DNA of 64,000 nucleotides, from NCBI RefSeq assembly GCF_036250675.1, contig NZ_CP109592.1:8494001-8558000 (forward strand). Reading direction: 5' to 3'. A program made the translations under genes and the position numbers. Below are positions 1 through 8,237 of the stretch, piece after piece. Source of the stretch: Streptomyces sp. NBC_01689. GTDB taxonomy: Bacteria; Actinomycetota; Actinomycetes; Streptomycetales; Streptomycetaceae. Under the pieces are notes generated by a model. That model saw nothing but the letters and a program-made list of their open reading frames with translations. It was not told where the DNA came from and did not search any database. Position 1 is the first letter of the stretch. The number at the start of each line of letters is the position of its first letter.

Positions 1-450
1 CGCGCTGACGGACAGGGCCACGACGTCGTCGGTCAGCGCGGCGCGGACGAGGTCGGGCGTGACCCCGCCGCCGGTTGCCGGTGTGAGCCAGCGCGGCACG
101 GCCCGGCCCAGGTCCGCGGTGCGGCGCCACGGGTACTGGTTGGAGGGGAAGTCGGTGCTCGGCGCGAGGACCACTCCCTCCCGGATGCCGAGTGCGGCGT
201 GGAACAGGCCCGTGGACGCGTTCGGGAGCAGCACGGTGTGCCGGGTGTCGGTGCCCGCGAGGCGGCCCGCCGTCTCCCGGGCGACCCCCTCCGCGCGCAT
301 CAGGACGTCCACGGTGGTGTGGTCCGCGCGGGCGGAGTCCTCCATGGCTCCCGTGGTGGCGGCCAGGGCGTCCCGCGACGGCGGCCCGAACCGGGCGAAG
401 TCGAGATACCCGGCGGGTGTGTCGAAGTGTGCTGCGTACGACCTGAGCAC
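1..450 (-). CDS. Class V aminotransferase-like PLP enzyme (N-terminal part; cut by window edge)
   Basis: Reading leftward from a GTG at 450, preceded by GGAAGGAC, the frame is open to base 1 (150 codons). The N-terminus contains FDTPAGYLDFARFGPPS, then TRHTVLLPNASTGLFHAAL and a PSTDFPSNQYPW segment. These resemble the start of fold-type I class V aminotransferases (isopenicillin N epimerase, EgtE and cysteine desulfurase relatives), in which the Asn/Ser/Thr-Gly stretch helps bind the PLP phosphate. The PLP lysine lies beyond the window, so activity and substrate cannot be judged. A 9-bp tandem repeat lies just upstream of the start. Family assignment is by pattern only. Confidence 0.75.
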   Translation of the reverse strand, partial: MLRSYAAHFDTPAGYLDFARFGPPSRDALAATTGAMEDSARADHTTVDVLMRAEGVARETAGRLAGTDTRHTVLLPNASTGLFHAALGIREGVVLAPSTDFPSNQYPWRRTADLGRAVPRWLTPATGGGVTPDLVRAALTDDVVALSVSA

Positions 451-480
451 GGGGCTCGTCCTTCCGGGAGGCTTTGGTGC

Positions 481-534
481 GGGTAGTGCGGGTAGTGCGG
501 GTAGTGCGGGTGGTGCGGGTGGTGCGGGTGGTGC
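481..534. repeat. Six-copy 9-bp tandem repeat
   Basis: Three copies of GGGTAGTGC are followed by three of GGGTGGTGC, about 30 bp upstream of the aminotransferase start, within its likely 5' leader. The rest of 451-838 holds no convincing gene. Confidence 0.9.
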
Positions 535-838
535 GGTGGTGGTAGCGGCCGTGCGTCTGCGCCCGGTCAGGAGCGCCGTCCTGCCGGACGGGGCCCGAAC
601 CGCCGGAGACCGCCGTGTCCGTATCCCCACCTGCTCGAACGGTACGTGCCTCGGGTCGCGCGGAGCTGTCCGGGGTGCCGATCCCTGTCCGTGGCGGGCC
701 CGTCCGGTCCGCCCGGAGAGCTCGGGCCGTCCGACGTCCGGTGGACGGGGTGACGGGTTCCGCCCGGGGTGACGGGTTCCGTCCGCTCGGTCGGGCGCGG
801 CGGGCGGGACCCGGTACCTGCCCGCCCCCCAGAAACGG

Positions 839-886
839 GACAGGACGGGCACCTCCCGATTCCCCGGAGGAGATGCCCGCCCTGTC
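839..886 (-). terminator. Long imperfect inverted repeat after the MFS gene
   Basis: GACAGGACGGGCACCTCC pairs with GGAGGAGATGCCCGCCCTGTC across a short loop. It lies about 38 bp beyond the stop of the leftward MFS gene, the position expected for its terminator. Direct copies of CCCGCGAAT sit between the hairpin and the stop. Confidence 0.6.
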
Positions 887-923
887 GCGTCCCGCGAATC
901 CCGCGAATCCACCGTCCTCCGGG

Positions 924-2636
924 TCAGTGCCCGGCGGACTCCTCCGGACGCGCGTGGCGGGGGAGGAGGAACGCGAGGAGGAAGGTCAGGGCGAGCATGC
1001 CGTCGACGATCCACAGCACCGTCTTCATGACGGAGCCGAAACCGCTCCGGAAGGCCGACGACGCGGTCGACTCCAGTACGGCGGGTATCCGGGCGCCGGC
1101 CTCGGGCGAGGTGAGGGCGGTGCGGGTGTCCTTCTCCAGGCCGGCGCAGGACGCCGGGGTCGCGGCGGGGTCCTTGGCGACGGCGCGGTCCGAGGCGCAC
1201 GCACGCAGGTCGGCCACGACGCGCTCCTGAGCCGCGGGCGCGACGTGCGCGGCCGCCAGCTGTTCCCGCAGGCCGTCCGAGCGGTGGTCGACGGCGGTGG
1301 CGATGCCGCCGCCCAGCAGACCGAAGAACACGGTGCCGAGGATGGCCACGCCGAAGGCTCCGCCGAGCTGCTGCACCGCGGTCATCGTGCCGGAGGCCGA
1401 GCCGGTCTCGTGCTGCTCGACGCTGGCGAGCACGATGTCGAAGAACGGCGCCATGAGCAGGCCCATCCCGATGCCGGTGACGAGCAGCGACGGCAGGAGC
1501 TGCCAGGGGCCCACACCGGAGCCCACCTGGTCGAGGGTCAGCCAGACGCCGAACACGCCGACCGCCATGACCAGCGCGCCCGCCTGCAGCACGGTGCGTC
1601 CGAACCGGGCGACGCCCTGGGCGAGGCCAAAACCGACGATCATGCCGCCCGACCAGGGCACCATCACCAGTCCCGCCTTGAGCGGCGAATAGCCGAGGCC
1701 GATCTGGGTGTAGAGGTTGAAGACCAGCATGAACCCCTGCATGGTCGAGAAGAAGACCAGGCCGAGGACCATGCCGCCGCTGAAGCCGCGCTTGCGGAAG
1801 AGGCTCGGGACGACCAGCGGGTCCTGTCCGGCCCTGCTGCGGCGCGACTCGTACCGGGCGAAGACGACGAAGACGAGCACCGATCCGGCCATCATCACGA
1901 ACGCCCAGACGGGCCAGTCGTACTCACGGCCCTGCACCAGCGGGAAGATGATGAGCAGTGCGGCGAGCGAGACCAGGAGCATGCCGGGGACGTCGAGGCG
2001 CGGCTTGGCGGCGGACAGGCCCCGCGGCAGGTAACGCACGGCGCCGAGGATCGCCGCGGCACCCAGCGGCAGGTTGACCAGGAAGATCATCCGCCAGCCG
2101 GTGCCGAAGTAGTCGGCGTCCACGAGCCAGCCCGCGAGGATCGGTCCGCAGACCGCGGACAGCCCCATGACCGGGCCGAACAGACCGAAGGCCTTCTGCG
2201 ACTCCTTCGGCGGGAACATCTCCTTGATCATCCCGAGGCCCTGCGGCAGCATCACCGCGCCGAAGAGGCCCTGGACGACCCGTGCGCCGATGAGCATCGC
2301 GGGCGACACGGACACCGCGCACAGCAGCGAGCCCACGGTGAAGCCGGCGGCGCCCACCAGGAACATCCGGCGGCGGCCGTGGATGTCCCCGAGCCGCCCT
2401 CCGGTGACGAGCCCGACGGCCATCGAGAGGGTGTACGCGGCGGCGAGCCACTGCAGGGTGGAGGCGCCGCCGCCGAGGTCGGCCCGCATGGAGGGGCCGG
2501 CGATGTTCGTGACCACGGCGTCGAGGAGGTCCATCACCTCGGCCGCGAGGATCACGAAGAGGGCGGCCCAGCGCCACCGGTAGGGCTCTGGCGCGTCGAT
2601 GGGCGTCTCGGCGGACGCGACACCGGTGGTGGACAT
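924..2636 (-). CDS. MFS drug exporter, DHA2 (QacA/EmrB) type, 14 TM
   Basis: 570-residue membrane protein predicted to export drugs or toxic metabolites by proton antiport. The N-terminal part has DAVVTNIAGPSMRADL, close to the DHA2 motif, then GRLGDIHGRRRMFLVG (MFS motif A, about residues 80-95) and a proline/glycine-rich motif C region around GPILAGWL. A soluble insert of about 80 residues (about 445-525) precedes the last TM, as in QacA-type proteins. The ATG at 2636 follows GAGGAG. It is divergent from a TetR-family gene across an operator-rich gap, so it is very likely that regulator's target. The substrate cannot be read from the sequence. Confidence 0.92.
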   Translation of the reverse strand: MSTTGVASAETPIDAPEPYRWRWAALFVILAAEVMDLLDAVVTNIAGPSMRADLGGGASTLQWLAAAYTLSMAVGLVTGGRLGDIHGRRRMFLVGAAGFTVGSLLCAVSVSPAMLIGARVVQGLFGAVMLPQGLGMIKEMFPPKESQKAFGLFGPVMGLSAVCGPILAGWLVDADYFGTGWRMIFLVNLPLGAAAILGAVRYLPRGLSAAKPRLDVPGMLLVSLAALLIIFPLVQGREYDWPVWAFVMMAGSVLVFVVFARYESRRSRAGQDPLVVPSLFRKRGFSGGMVLGLVFFSTMQGFMLVFNLYTQIGLGYSPLKAGLVMVPWSGGMIVGFGLAQGVARFGRTVLQAGALVMAVGVFGVWLTLDQVGSGVGPWQLLPSLLVTGIGMGLLMAPFFDIVLASVEQHETGSASGTMTAVQQLGGAFGVAILGTVFFGLLGGGIATAVDHRSDGLREQLAAAHVAPAAQERVVADLRACASDRAVAKDPAATPASCAGLEKDTRTALTSPEAGARIPAVLESTASSAFRSGFGSVMKTVLWIVDGMLALTFLLAFLLPRHARPEESAGH

Positions 2637-2748
2637 CGGAACTCCTCGGGGAAGGGTCGCGCCGCGGTGCGGACCCGGGCGCGATGGCGTGGACGGATGG
2701 GACGGCCCGATCCGCCGGCGGGAGCCGGGGACGGGCGGCCGAACGCCA

Positions 2749-2889
2749 GTGAACAGTGTTCACCCTAACAGAACAGTGCTCACCGAGAGAACGGCGTTCA
2801 TTAAGATATAGCGCAACTCTGCGACCGGGACAAGATATATCGCGTTTCGCCGAGGTGAACGCCGCTCACCGAAGGAGAACAGTGCTCTC
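2749..2889. promoter_or_regulatory. Cluster of five near-palindromic operators between MFS and TetR genes
   Basis: Related dyads lie at 2749-2763 (GTGAACAGTGTTCAC, perfect around its centre base), 2771-2783 (GAACAGTGCTCAC), 2789-2799 (GAACGGCGTTC, perfect), 2855-2869 (GTGAACGCCGCTCAC) and 2875-2889 (GAGAACAGTGCTCTC). The consensus is roughly gtGAACrgYGYTCac. Between them two AT-rich copies of AAGATATA(T/G)CGC lie at about 2803-2815 and 2832-2844, likely promoter elements or a second site. This arrangement suits TetR-type control of both divergent genes. Confidence 0.75.
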
Positions 2890-2908
2890 CCGTGCCTAGA
2901 CTGACGTC

Positions 2909-3721
2909 ATGACCGACGCGGCCCCCGGCACCCCCGTACCTCCTCCGCCGTCCCCCTGGGAGCGCGAGCGCCCCGCCCGTGCCCGTGTCGCGCCCACGCG
3001 CACACCGCTGTCGCGCGAACGCATCGTCGAGGCCGCCTACACCGTGCTGGACCGCCAGGGGCTCGACGGTCTGTCGATGCGCCAGGTCGCGGCCGAACTG
3101 GGCGTCACGGTCTCCGCGCTCTACGCCCATGTCAGCTCGAAGGACGACCTCCTGGAGCTCATGTACACCCGGCTCTTCGACGGGTTCGAGCCGCCCGTGG
3201 CGGACCCCGGGCGGTGGCGCGAGGAGGTGCGGGAGTACGCCCGGTCCGGTCGCCGGCGCCTGCTGTCCCACCGGGACATGGCCAGGATCTCCATGGCCCA
3301 CGTCCCCTTCACCGCCGAACTGCTGCCGCACGTGGAGGCGTTGCTCGCGGTCTTCCGCACCGCCGGACTGCCCGACCGCATCGCGGCCGAGGCCGGCGAC
3401 CTCATCTCCACGTACATCGACGGGTTCACCCTGGAGGAGGGCATGTGGCGGGACCGCGCCGAACAGCAGAGCAGGGGAAGCGCCTCGCCCGCCCGCCCGG
3501 ACTGGCGTGAGATGGCCGACGAGATGCAGGACTACTTCGCGTCCCTGCCCGCGGCGGACTTCCCCCATCTGCGCGCCCTGGCCGGGATGATGGTCACGGA
3601 CTCCTCCGACGAGCGGTTCGACATCGGCCTGGAGATCATCCTGCGCGGCCTGGCGAGCTATCTGCCGGACCGGGCGGCCGGCGCGGCCGCGGACACCTCC
3701 GAGGCGTCGGGAACCGGCTGA
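2909..3721 (+). CDS. TetR/AcrR-family repressor
   Basis: 270-residue regulator. After a proline-rich N-terminal tail (about 25 residues), the TetR DNA-binding domain spans about 32-80: SRERIVEAAYTVLDRQGLDG, then an HTH in MRQVAAELGVTVSALYAHV with the characteristic YAHVSSKDDLLELM end. The rest is an alpha-helical ligand-binding domain of the TetR C-terminal class seen with drug exporters. It is divergent from the DHA2 exporter, and the five dyads between them are its likely sites. Predicted role: repress exporter and itself until an exported compound binds. The ligand is unknown. Confidence 0.9.
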   Translation: MTDAAPGTPVPPPPSPWERERPARARVAPTRTPLSRERIVEAAYTVLDRQGLDGLSMRQVAAELGVTVSALYAHVSSKDDLLELMYTRLFDGFEPPVADPGRWREEVREYARSGRRRLLSHRDMARISMAHVPFTAELLPHVEALLAVFRTAGLPDRIAAEAGDLISTYIDGFTLEEGMWRDRAEQQSRGSASPARPDWREMADEMQDYFASLPAADFPHLRALAGMMVTDSSDERFDIGLEIILRGLASYLPDRAAGAAADTSEASGTG

Positions 3722-4090
3722 ACCGCGCCGTCCCCGGCACTTCGCGCGCGACGGGAAGGCCGTCGTCGCCCGGCCGCGCGGACCGCCACTCCAGTGCCTC
3801 CGGTCCGCCGGGTGACGCCTGGGCGCAGTGGAAGCGTGAGGTCCTCGGCGCGCGCCCTCCGGGCGTCCGACGAGGTACTCCCGCGCGGCTCCCGGAGAGG
3901 GCATGATGAGTCATCAGTACCGGTCAGGCGACGCTATGCTGTCGTCAAAAGTGAATCATTTACCGTTCAAGTACGTTGAGCGGATGTCGCTCCGTCCTAC
4001 CCGTCACTCGCTGTCCGGTCACACCCGCGCAGAGGTGCGTCCCGGTGGCACCGCGGCAGCAGCATGTCGTCAACCCTGGAAGGAAGTGCC
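3722..4090. other. Intergenic region upstream of the FHA-FAD gene
   Basis: No gene is supported here. The stretch 3903-3985 is markedly AT-richer than its surroundings (for example around TCAAAAGTGAATCATTTACC) and is the likely promoter region for the FHA-FAD gene. No clear dyad was seen. Confidence 0.5.
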
Positions 4091-5998
4091 GTGGCGCCGG
4101 TGCTCGTTGGACACGAAGGCTTGTTGGCCGGAGAACGGATACCGGTCATCGGCACCCGGGTCACCTTCGGACGCAATCCCGATAACACGGTCGTCATATC
4201 CAGCCTGAGCGTTTCGCGCTTCCACGCCGAGATCGTCCTCGACGAGACCGAGGGCTACGTGCTGCACGACTGCGGCAGCAGCAACGGAACGCAGGTGAAC
4301 GGCGAGGACATCGAATCCCGGCTGCTCAAGCCGGGAGACGCCATCACCATCGGCGACCAGGAGTTCCGGTTCGAGGTCGCGGACGCCATGGAGACGATCA
4401 TGGCGCTCTCGGTGCCGCGCTCCATGACGCACGGCGGCGAGGACCTCGCACAGGGTCCGGTGCTGCGGGTCACCGTCGCGGGCGGCGGCCCGGTCGGCCT
4501 GTCGCTCGCCCTGCTGCTGGAGCACTTCCTCGGCGCCCAGGCGCAGATCACCGTGTACGACGGCCGGTGGCGCAAGCAGGGCCGCAAGATCGTCTGGAAG
4601 GACGCCAGCCAGGGCAACGTGCGCCGCCAGCAGGTGGTGACCGTGCAGAGCCGCCAGTACCTCAGCCTGCCCCAGGAGGTGCGCGACCGGCTCTTCGAAC
4701 CGGACCACTACACCGAGATGTGGCCCTCGGGCCCCGACTCCGTCGGCGACCACCACCCGCGCAACATGCGCATCGCCTACATCGAGGACCGTCTGCTGGA
4801 GGTGGCCAACGAGAAGAAGGGCCGGATCCAGCTGGTCCCCACCCGCTTCAGCATCGACGAGCAGCAGGAGGCCCTGGCCGGCCAGCACGTCCTCGCGATC
4901 TGCGACGGCGGGCGGTCGCGCACCCGCGAGCACTTCGCCGCCAAGTTCGGCAAGGCGGACGAGTCCATCTACTCGGTGGACGGCCGCCACCTGCAGGACG
5001 TGGTGCTCGGCCTGCGGGTGAAGTCGGGCCTGACCGACCCCATGGCGGTACTGCTGACCGTCGCGCAGAACCGGTTCCTGCTCAACTCGCTGCGCGGCGA
5101 GGGCTTCCTCAACATGCGTCTGACGGACGCCGAGACGGCGGAAGTGGTCGGCATCGACCCCGTGCGCCGCGTCTTCGAGGAGTGCATCGCCTCACGCCCG
5201 TGCGTGATGGGACGCGACGAGCACGGAGACTTCCAGTGCTCCACCCACAGCACCCTGTTCCTGCCGGCCCTGATCAGGGGCTCGGCGCTGTGGAAGCGGG
5301 TGCACGAAGGACTGCGCCTGTTCGGCGTCGAGGAGGACGACCTGAGCGCGGTCACCTCCTTCCGCCTCGACATGGTGCAGCGTCCGCGCTTCACCGCGGA
5401 GTTGCTGCCCTCCACGGCCAACTCCCCGGGCACGTACGGCTTCCTGCTGGGCGACGCCGCCAACGCCATCCACTTCTGGCCCGGACGGGGTCTCAACAGC
5501 GGCCTGGCGTCGGCGATCTCGCTGGCACGCTCCCTCAACGGAGCCTGGAACGGGAAGCCCTTCCGGGACGCGGACTTCCTGCGCCACGAAGCCGCCATGT
5601 CGATGCTCCAGTACCGCCACAAGAGCCGCGCCTGGAAGGCGATGGTGACCACCGACGACCAGGGCGCCACCTGGGCCATCAAGGACATCATCGCCCACGG
5701 CATCGACGGGATCGCCGAGGAGCCGGACCGCGAGGCGGACATCGCGACGCTGCTGGAGCGGATGCGGGGGATCCGGTCCCGGCTGGAGGCGCGCATGTCC
5801 GGTCTGCCGGACGACGAGGCCATCCTCGAACGACTGGGGACGCTGCAGAGCAGCACCCTGCGCATGCTTGTGCTCAGCGGTGCCTGGGACACGCTCACGA
5901 TGGGCGGCGAGGAGGTCGACATCGACATCTTCTACGGTCAGGACTCGGCCGCGGCCGCGGCCGCCGTGGAGGCACTGGAGCCGGTCGCCCAGGGCTGA
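4091..5998 (+). CDS. FHA domain fused to an FAD-dependent monooxygenase-like domain
   Basis: The GTG at 4091 is chosen because GAAGGAAG lies 4-5 bases upstream; an in-frame ATG at 4064 has no such site. The 635-residue product begins with an FHA phosphothreonine-binding domain (about 15-95) with Gly27-Arg28, Ser42..His45 and GSSNGTQVNG (62-71). It continues into a flavoprotein monooxygenase fold (about 120-560). That part has a GxGxxG dinucleotide motif (Gly131, Gly133, Gly136 in VAGGGPVGL) and the second FAD motif GDAANAIHFWPGRGLNSG starting at Gly454-Asp455. FHA domains recruit Thr-phosphorylated partners, so a Ser/Thr kinase may control where or when the oxidoreductase acts. The substrate is unknown and no kinase gene is adjacent. 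Confidence 0.85.
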   Translation: MAPVLVGHEGLLAGERIPVIGTRVTFGRNPDNTVVISSLSVSRFHAEIVLDETEGYVLHDCGSSNGTQVNGEDIESRLLKPGDAITIGDQEFRFEVADAMETIMALSVPRSMTHGGEDLAQGPVLRVTVAGGGPVGLSLALLLEHFLGAQAQITVYDGRWRKQGRKIVWKDASQGNVRRQQVVTVQSRQYLSLPQEVRDRLFEPDHYTEMWPSGPDSVGDHHPRNMRIAYIEDRLLEVANEKKGRIQLVPTRFSIDEQQEALAGQHVLAICDGGRSRTREHFAAKFGKADESIYSVDGRHLQDVVLGLRVKSGLTDPMAVLLTVAQNRFLLNSLRGEGFLNMRLTDAETAEVVGIDPVRRVFEECIASRPCVMGRDEHGDFQCSTHSTLFLPALIRGSALWKRVHEGLRLFGVEEDDLSAVTSFRLDMVQRPRFTAELLPSTANSPGTYGFLLGDAANAIHFWPGRGLNSGLASAISLARSLNGAWNGKPFRDADFLRHEAAMSMLQYRHKSRAWKAMVTTDDQGATWAIKDIIAHGIDGIAEEPDREADIATLLERMRGIRSRLEARMSGLPDDEAILERLGTLQSSTLRMLVLSGAWDTLTMGGEEVDIDIFYGQDSAAAAAAVEALEPVAQG

Positions 5999-6105
5999 GC
6001 ACGACCGTCACGGCCGTACGGTCCCGACGCGGCCGGCGCATCCCGATGGGCCGGATGCCCGGGTCCGGATGCGGCGGCCGCCCGGACCGCCGCAGAATTC
6101 CGGTC

Positions 6106-6927
6106 ATGTGGAGATCCTCCGGGTCCCGGCACCCCGACCGGGCCGTACGGCGCGACGGTTCACGGCAACGCGGCGGCCTACGGCCCGCGGTGGCCGTGAC
6201 CGTCGCCTGCGGCGGCCTCCTGACGGCCGTGACCGCGTGCGGCGCCCTGAGCGGGACGACGGGTCCGGGCAAGGTGCGGGGGACCGACGGCGCGGCCGTG
6301 TCCGCGCCGGCCCGCCCGGCACCGGCGCCCAGGCCGGCCGCCGCCTCCCGGGTCCCCGGCATCGGGGACCGGATGTGGGACCAGGTGCCGGCCGCCACCA
6401 GCCAGGTGGTGGCCGTCTACGGCGACGACGCGGACTCGCCCGACAGCCTCGTCGTGCTCTACGAGCGGCGCGGCGGGAGCTGGGAACGGATCGCGGACTG
6501 GCCGGCGCACAACGGCAGGCTGGGCTGGACGACCGATCACCGCATGGACGACCTGCGCACCCCGGTCGGTGTCTTCACCCTCTCCGACGCGGGCGGGTCA
6601 CGCGACGACCCGGGGAGCCTGCTGCCGTACCGGCAGGACGCCCACGCCTTCGCGCCCCCGGCGGACGCCGACGCGTCCCACCGCCACGACTTCGACTACG
6701 TCGTCGCCGTCGACTACAACCGGGTCGAGGGCACCCCGCCGTACGACTGGACCCGGCCGCTCGGCGAGGACAAGGGCGGCGGGATCTGGCTGCACCTGGA
6801 CCACGGTGACGGCACGTCGGGCTGCGTCACCGTCCCCGAGGCCGCGATGAGAACCCTGCTGCGCACCCTCGACCCGCTGAGCCGTCCCGTCGTGGTGATG
6901 GGGGACCGGGAGCACCTGTGGCGCTGA
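6106..6927 (+). CDS. YkuD-type L,D-transpeptidase-like lipoprotein
   Basis: 273 residues from the ATG at 6106. An in-frame ATG at 6046 is possible, but neither has a strong ribosome site. An Arg-rich n-region and hydrophobic segment end in a lipobox, LLTAVTAC, so the protein is probably a secreted lipoprotein. After an Ala/Pro linker comes a YkuD-like catalytic region with TPVGVFTLSDAGG and HLDHGDGTSGCVTVP. The SGC cysteine is the expected nucleophile and the histidines just before it match the HxxxxxxSGC pattern. Such enzymes make 3-3 cross-links or attach proteins to peptidoglycan. The Streptomyces subgroup with this TVP ending is poorly studied, so the exact reaction is uncertain. Confidence 0.8.
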   Translation: MWRSSGSRHPDRAVRRDGSRQRGGLRPAVAVTVACGGLLTAVTACGALSGTTGPGKVRGTDGAAVSAPARPAPAPRPAAASRVPGIGDRMWDQVPAATSQVVAVYGDDADSPDSLVVLYERRGGSWERIADWPAHNGRLGWTTDHRMDDLRTPVGVFTLSDAGGSRDDPGSLLPYRQDAHAFAPPADADASHRHDFDYVVAVDYNRVEGTPPYDWTRPLGEDKGGGIWLHLDHGDGTSGCVTVPEAAMRTLLRTLDPLSRPVVVMGDREHLWR

Positions 6928-7008
6928 ACTTCCGGGCGGCACACCGGTAGCACCCGTGACGTCGAACCCGCGGTGCGGCACGCCGGGACGGCGGGCGCGC
7001 CACCCCGC

Positions 7009-7668
7009 TCACGGCAGCAGACGCCGTTCCTTCGCCACCACGACCGCGCCGGACCGCGTGTCGACACCGAGCTTCCCGTAGATCCGGCCCAGGTGTGTTT
7101 TCACCGTCGCCTCGCTGATGCGCAGGGCCCTCGCGATGTCCCGGTTGCCCGGACCCCGGGAGAGCTGCGCGAGGATGTCGCGTTCGCGGTCGGTGAGCGT
7201 GGGACGCGGGCTGCGCAGGCCGGCCGGCACCCGGCCGGCGACGGGTGCCGAGAGCGTCGTACGGCCCTGGGCGGCGGCGTGGATCGCGGCGAACAGCTCC
7301 TCCGGACGCTCCGCCTTCAGCAGGTAGCCCGTCGCCCCGGCCCCGATGGCACGGGAGACGTCGGCGTCGGTGTCGTACGTCGTGAGGACCAGCACGCGCG
7401 GGCCCTCGCCGGGCGCGGCGGCGAGACGGCGGGTGGTCTCCACGCCGTCGATCCCGTCACCGAGCTGAAGGTCCATCAGGACCACGTCCGGCCGCAGCTT
7501 CGCGCTCAGGGCGAGTGCCTCCTCCCCGGTACCGGCCTCACCGACGACCTCGACTCCGGGGGCGCTGTCGAGCAGCGCGAGCAGGCCCGCCCGTACGACG
7601 GCGTGGTGGTCGCACAGCAGGACGCGGACGGCTCGGGGCGCGGCGGTCGCATCGGTGACGGAGTTCAT
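7009..7668 (-). CDS. NarL/FixJ-family response regulator
   Basis: 219 residues. The receiver domain (about 12-130) has RVLLCDHHAVVRAGLLALL with His at the second acidic-pocket position (DHH instead of DDH). The phospho-acceptor Asp is in DVVLMDLQLGDGIDGVE, followed by the conserved Thr in VLTTYDTDADV and Lys in YLLKAERPEEL. A LuxR-type HTH (about 155-215) contains LTDRERDILAQLSRGPGNRDIARAL and ISEATVKTHLGRIYGKLGV. Its ATG overlaps the stop of a histidine-kinase remnant (ATGA), so the pair was once an operon. The regulator is intact although the kinase is not. Confidence 0.92.
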   Translation of the reverse strand: MNSVTDATAAPRAVRVLLCDHHAVVRAGLLALLDSAPGVEVVGEAGTGEEALALSAKLRPDVVLMDLQLGDGIDGVETTRRLAAAPGEGPRVLVLTTYDTDADVSRAIGAGATGYLLKAERPEELFAAIHAAAQGRTTLSAPVAGRVPAGLRSPRPTLTDRERDILAQLSRGPGNRDIARALRISEATVKTHLGRIYGKLGVDTRSGAVVVAKERRLLP

Positions 7669-8200
7669 CGGGGCTGCTCCAGAGGGATCGTGACGGACCG
7701 GACGGCGCCCTCCCCGGGAGCGGACTCGACGGCCGGCCGGCCGCCGAGCCCGCGGGCCCGCGCCCGCATCGCGGGCATCCCGTGCCCCGGACCCCGGACG
7801 GAGCCGCGGGCAGGTCGCCGGGCACGGAGCCACGGCCGTCGTCGGCGATGTCGAGGACGACCTGGTCGTCCAGGAGGGTGGCCGTACGGGTCCCGGAGCG
7901 CTCCCGTACGTTCGCCAGCGCGCCCTGGGCGATGCGCAGCAGGGCGGACCTGACCCGTTCCGGCAGCGCGGGCGCGCGGCCCGCGCCGTCGTCGACATGG
8001 ACCCGTACGGTGAGCCGCTCACCGGTCTCGCGCGCGGCCAGGGCGTACAGCGCCCGGTCGAGGCCCTCGCCGCGGGCCAGGTCCGCCGGCGGCGAGCTCG
8101 CGGACGAAACGGCGGGCCTCGTCGAGACTGTGCTCGGTGGCGGACGGGACCGCGCCTCCGGCACGCTCCGGCCCGACGGCCACGGTGCGAGGATGGAGAG
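7665..8200 (-). pseudogene. Frameshifted, truncated histidine kinase remnant (partner of the NarL regulator)
   Basis: Three segments in shifting frames spell a NarX/DesK-type kinase C-terminus. HSLDEARRFVRELA (near 8105) changes frame at about 8090 into PADLARGEGLDRALYALAAR, then an ATPase core with LLRIAQGALANVRERSG and LDIADDGRGS. A second shift at about 7795 leads to GHGMPAMRARARGLGG and the end SVTIPLEQPR, whose stop overlaps the regulator's ATG. The shifts look like one extra base and one missing base. The sensor region and the phospho-acceptor H-box are absent. Both shifts fall in GC runs, so sequencing error is possible, but the missing N-terminus still argues for decay. Confidence 0.8.
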
Positions 8201-8237
8201 GTTCACCTGGGCGTCACCGGATGTGGGGGTAGGGACC

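Noticed and set aside
615..2768. Long rightward frame opposite the MFS gene
   Set aside because: Highly charged, no domain; the antisense MFS frame has clear family motifs and a good ribosome site.
7782..8237. N-terminal extension of the metallophosphoesterase
   Set aside because: Overlaps the histidine kinase remnant, has no family match, and a good ribosome site precedes the GTG at 8238.
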